NCBI GenBank assembly: GCA_008671285.1
Contig: RPYR01000022.1
Span: 1 to 15,693 of the forward strand
From: Collinsella aerofaciens
GTDB taxonomy: Bacteria > Actinomycetota > Coriobacteriia > Coriobacteriales > Coriobacteriaceae
DNA: 15,693 nt
Direction: 5' to 3'
Shown piece after piece: positions 13,388 through 15,693 of the stretch (position 1 is the stretch's first letter; each line of letters opens with the position of its first letter). The translations under genes and the position numbers were made by a program. The notes under the pieces are model-generated. The model was given only the letters and a program-made list of their open reading frames with translations, was not told where the DNA came from and did not search any database.

Positions 13388-13490
13388 GCAACTCCCCTTT
13401 TTAATGCAATCCAATGGGGCGACGATAAAGACCCTTCACCGCCGCCCCCATGCAGGTAATCTCAATCTGCCGACACGGCAAAAGCCAATG

Positions 13491-14396
13491 CTATAGCTCG
13501 CGATGCGAAGCCCCGCAGCGAGCGGACATGTGCTCGAGTGTCGCCAGGCAGTCAGCCGCCGTCGCCGGCACGCTGTTCTCGACCACGCAGGGAATCCCAG
13601 GACAGGCGGCGGCAGCCCAGGCCACCACGGGCTCAAAGTCATAGCGGCCCGTCTCGCCCACGCCGTGGCACACCAGGCGTGAACCCGTACCGTCGCACCA
13701 TCCGGCTTCGTCCTCGTTATCAACGACCTCAAAATCCTTGGCGTGCAGCACGCGGATCTTACTGCCGCATAAGTAGAGCATGCGCGCGGTGATTTCCTGC
13801 GCTTCGTCAACAACACTGGGGTGCAGCAGTGATACCGGGTCATAGATCACGCCGAGCGACGGACTCGAGACGCGCTCTAGCACCTCACGGCAGCGATCCG
13901 GCGTGTTGACCGTTTCGTTCCAACCAGGCTCGATCAAAATTTGCTCACCCACGGCCTCGGCCCGATCGCAGACGTGTGCAAGCCCGTCTGCAAACGCATC
14001 GAGTGCCTCATCGGTCATGCGGTCGTCAGCAACGCGGTTCTGTGCATTGGGGCGACCGGTCTCGGTGCCAACCGGGCATCCGCCGAGCATCTGGGCAAAG
14101 TTCAGGCATGCCTCGTACTCGGCAAAGTTATCCATGAGCTGTTGGCGATCGGGCGTCGCCAGATTCTTATAGCACCCGAGCACGGCGACCGAAACGCCCG
14201 CCTCGTCGAGCACCGCGCTCAAATGGTCGGCAAGCTCGCGGGTCAGGCCGCCTCGATCGATCCCCATCGATGCGTAGAGCACCTTGCTCGGCAGCTGAAT
14301 GCACGAAAAGCCCAGCTCTCCCGCCATACGAATGCGTTCCTCGACGGTCCCCTGCGGAAGGTCGTGCAAACGTACACCCGGAGTAATAGCCCCCAC
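13491..14396 (-). CDS. TIM-barrel sugar isomerase/epimerase (AP-endonuclease-2 fold)
   Basis: 301 residues. A xylose-isomerase-like TIM barrel with LIEPGWNETVN (154-164), GVIYDPVSLLH (182-192), RVLHAKDF (215-222) and CVVEN (270-274). E156, D186, H218 and E273 match the metal-binding quartet of this fold (IolE, tagatose epimerase, hydroxypyruvate isomerase). The substrate cannot be read. Its place straight after a GH105 gene suggests a sugar or keto-acid from pectin or glycosaminoglycan breakdown. The start is taken as GTG 14394-14396, one base after the hydrolase stop. AAGGGA lies about 10 nt upstream, and another GTG at 14403-14405 is possible. Translational coupling with the hydrolase is likely. 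No signal peptide. Confidence 0.82.
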   Translation of the reverse strand: MGAITPGVRLHDLPQGTVEERIRMAGELGFSCIQLPSKVLYASMGIDRGGLTRELADHLSAVLDEAGVSVAVLGCYKNLATPDRQQLMDNFAEYEACLNFAQMLGGCPVGTETGRPNAQNRVADDRMTDEALDAFADGLAHVCDRAEAVGEQILIEPGWNETVNTPDRCREVLERVSSPSLGVIYDPVSLLHPSVVDEAQEITARMLYLCGSKIRVLHAKDFEVVDNEDEAGWCDGTGSRLVCHGVGETGRYDFEPVVAWAAAACPGIPCVVENSVPATAADCLATLEHMSARCGASHREL

Positions 14397-14397
14397 G

Positions 14398-15636
14398 TTA
14401 TTCACATCCCTTATGAGCGTTGATGCCCGGGGTGTATCCGCCAAACGGGTCCTCGATGGAGCACACGCCCGAGGGGGCGAGCGGATCGCGCTTACCGGCC
14501 AGCTTGTCGTGATGCATGGTCTCGATATAGGCAAGCACCAGCGGCGCCACACCCTTTGCATCATTTTTGACCACGGGCTCGCTCATGTAGTAATCAAACG
14601 TGCCCTCGCGGTGCGCGGTGTTTCCCAAGCCCGCAACCAGGCAGATGTTGTCGAGCGCCAGCTGCCCGTCATACTCGGACAGGCAGGTCTCGCAGATGCC
14701 GTCGAAGGCGCGACGGCCGTACTGGTAGTAACGCTCGCCCAGCACGCCCAGACGCACGCCCTTCATGATGGCATTGGCAAAAATCGCGCTACCAGACTCC
14801 TCCAGGTAGTTGGGGGCGATATTGGGCAGGTTGATGACCTGATGCCACATGCCGGTCTTCTCGTCCTGATACGGCAGCATGGCGTCGATCAGGTCGTGGA
14901 ACATCTTGCGAATCTCGTCCTTCTCGGCTGACATCGAAGGCGGCATGAGCTCCCAGGTATCGATGAGTGCCATGGCAAACCAGCCCTCGGCGCGCAGCCA
15001 GAAGTTAGCCGAAAGGCCGGTGACCGGGTCGCACCAGAACTGTTTGCGGCTCGCGTCGTAAGCGTGATAGTACAGACCGTTGAGGGGGTTGCGCATCAGG
15101 TCATGCACAACCTGGAACATATGGAAGCTGTCCGAGCAGGCACGACGGTTGTGGAAGCTCAGCTCATACTGCATGTAGAACGGCTGCGCCATATACATGC
15201 CGTCGAGCCAGATCTGGTTGGGGTAGACGGCCTTGTGCCAAAACACGCCCTCTTTGGTACGCGGCTGGGTTTCGAGCTGACGATAGATGGTATCCATGGC
15301 GGCGCGATACTTGGGCTTGCCCACCAGGTCATAGAGCTTGTAGAGGGTCTTGCCCGCATTGACGTTATCGAGGTTGTACTCCTGCGGGTTGTAATGCTTG
15401 ATGGTGCCGTCGTCCTGGACAAAGAAATCGATATAGTCGTCGGCAAAGGTCAGGTAGCGCTGCTCACCCGTGATCTCGTACAGTTCGATGAGCGCCTTGA
15501 TCATGCAGCCGTCGATATAGTTCCAGGTGTTCTCCTTGCCGGCGCGAATCTTTTCGATATTCCAAGCCGGCGCCTGCGGCGTAGAGGTTTCGATCAACTG
15601 CTCGATATAACGGTCCAGGATTTGATTGCAACCCAT
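14398..15636 (-). CDS. GH105 unsaturated rhamnogalacturonyl/glucuronyl hydrolase
   Basis: 412 residues forming the (alpha/alpha)6 barrel of YteR/RhiN-type enzymes. Visible marks are WNYIDGCMIKAL (38-49), NLDNVNAGKTLYKLY (88-102) with D90, QIWLDGMYMAQPF (141-153) with D145, SANFWLRAEGWFAMAL, and EESGSAIFANA. D90 and D145 fall where YteR has its two key aspartates (88 and 143). The enzyme hydrates the C4=C5 bond of an unsaturated uronic acid at the end of lyase products, releasing a 4-deoxy-5-keto-uronate. There is no signal peptide, so it acts in the cytoplasm on imported oligosaccharides. ATG 15634-15636 has GAGGGGA at good spacing, preferred over ATG at 15654. It is the first gene of the operon, with a LacI-type site at its promoter. 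GH88 is the nearest alternative. Confidence 0.93.
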   Translation of the reverse strand: MGCNQILDRYIEQLIETSTPQAPAWNIEKIRAGKENTWNYIDGCMIKALIELYEITGEQRYLTFADDYIDFFVQDDGTIKHYNPQEYNLDNVNAGKTLYKLYDLVGKPKYRAAMDTIYRQLETQPRTKEGVFWHKAVYPNQIWLDGMYMAQPFYMQYELSFHNRRACSDSFHMFQVVHDLMRNPLNGLYYHAYDASRKQFWCDPVTGLSANFWLRAEGWFAMALIDTWELMPPSMSAEKDEIRKMFHDLIDAMLPYQDEKTGMWHQVINLPNIAPNYLEESGSAIFANAIMKGVRLGVLGERYYQYGRRAFDGICETCLSEYDGQLALDNICLVAGLGNTAHREGTFDYYMSEPVVKNDAKGVAPLVLAYIETMHHDKLAGKRDPLAPSGVCSIEDPFGGYTPGINAHKGCE

Positions 15637-15662
15637 TGCTGTCCCCTCTGACATAAACGATA

Positions 15663-15675
15663 GGTGAACGTTACC
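15663..15675. promoter_or_regulatory. LacI-type operator at the GH105 promoter
   Basis: GGTGAACGTTACC carries the GTGAACGTT seen in the perfect palindrome at 8193-8204 and is itself nearly symmetric (GGT-AACGTT-ACC with one extra G). It lies 27-39 bp before the start and just past the -10 box, a position for repression. Confidence 0.6.
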
Positions 15676-15678
15676 CCT

Positions 15679-15684
15679 AGTGTA
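15679..15684 (-). promoter_or_regulatory. -10 box of the GH105 operon
   Basis: TACACT on the minus strand, 43 bp from the start codon. The -35 would fall beyond the window edge. The operator at 15663-15675 covers the expected transcription start. Confidence 0.45.
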
Positions 15685-15693
15685 ACGCGAACG

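Noticed and set aside
13416..13448. GGGGCG / CGCCCC inverted repeat before the GltD-like gene as a terminator
   Set aside because: Short stem, long loop and no T-run on the minus strand; read-through from the TIM-barrel gene seems possible.
1..15693. CRISPR array, rRNA, toxin-antitoxin pair, phage defence genes
   Set aside because: I looked for regular spaced repeats, rRNA sequence and defence-type proteins and saw none.

Overview
The window looks like chromosomal DNA from a high-GC gut actinobacterium, most likely a Coriobacteriia member such as Collinsella. This rests on gene content and protein style read by eye, not on a database search. It carries twelve convincing protein genes, the 3' half of a tRNA-Met gene that looks like an attachment-site scar, several clear operators, two strong terminators and one dispersed hairpin repeat.

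Left part (1-3850). Bases 1-203 look like the end of an integrated element. They abut 45 nt that match the anticodon loop to the CCA end of tRNA-Met(CAT), followed by that tRNA's own terminator. Then come three minus-strand genes: an MFS drug/H+ antiporter of the DHA2 type, a two-CBS-domain protein 3 nt behind it, and a small MGMT-family DNA-binding protein whose frame runs on through the tRNA terminator. A 520-base stretch without genes holds a palindromic operator for the MFS gene. It is followed by an ArsC/Spx-fold protein that has no cysteine at all.

Centre (3975-9967). A sugar-acid module: an IlvD/Edd-family dehydratase and a GntP-family permease on the minus strand, and a FadR-type GntR regulator divergent from them. 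The regulator is followed on the plus strand by a short-chain dehydrogenase of the gluconate 5-dehydrogenase/KduD type and an RpiB-family isomerase resembling streptococcal DhuI. Repeated TCTGATG sites lie between the permease and the regulator.

Right part (10022-15693). All minus strand: a GH105 unsaturated glucuronyl/galacturonyl (rhamnogalacturonyl) hydrolase, a TIM-barrel sugar isomerase/epimerase, a GltD-like iron-sulfur flavoprotein, then (behind a terminator and with its own promoter) an old-yellow-enzyme/2,4-dienoyl-CoA-reductase-like flavoprotein. LacI-type AACGTT palindromes precede both the dehydrogenase-isomerase pair and the GH105 operon, so one unseen LacI regulator may join them.

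Inferred biology: GH105 releases an unsaturated uronate, which becomes 4-deoxy-5-keto-uronate. The RpiB-like isomerase and the dehydrogenase turn this into 2-keto-3-deoxygluconate (KDG). The permease and dehydratase would feed aldonates into the same KDG pool. KDG kinase, KDPG aldolase, the oligosaccharide importer and the LacI gene are not in the window. The roles of the two flavoproteins and the TIM-barrel protein are open.
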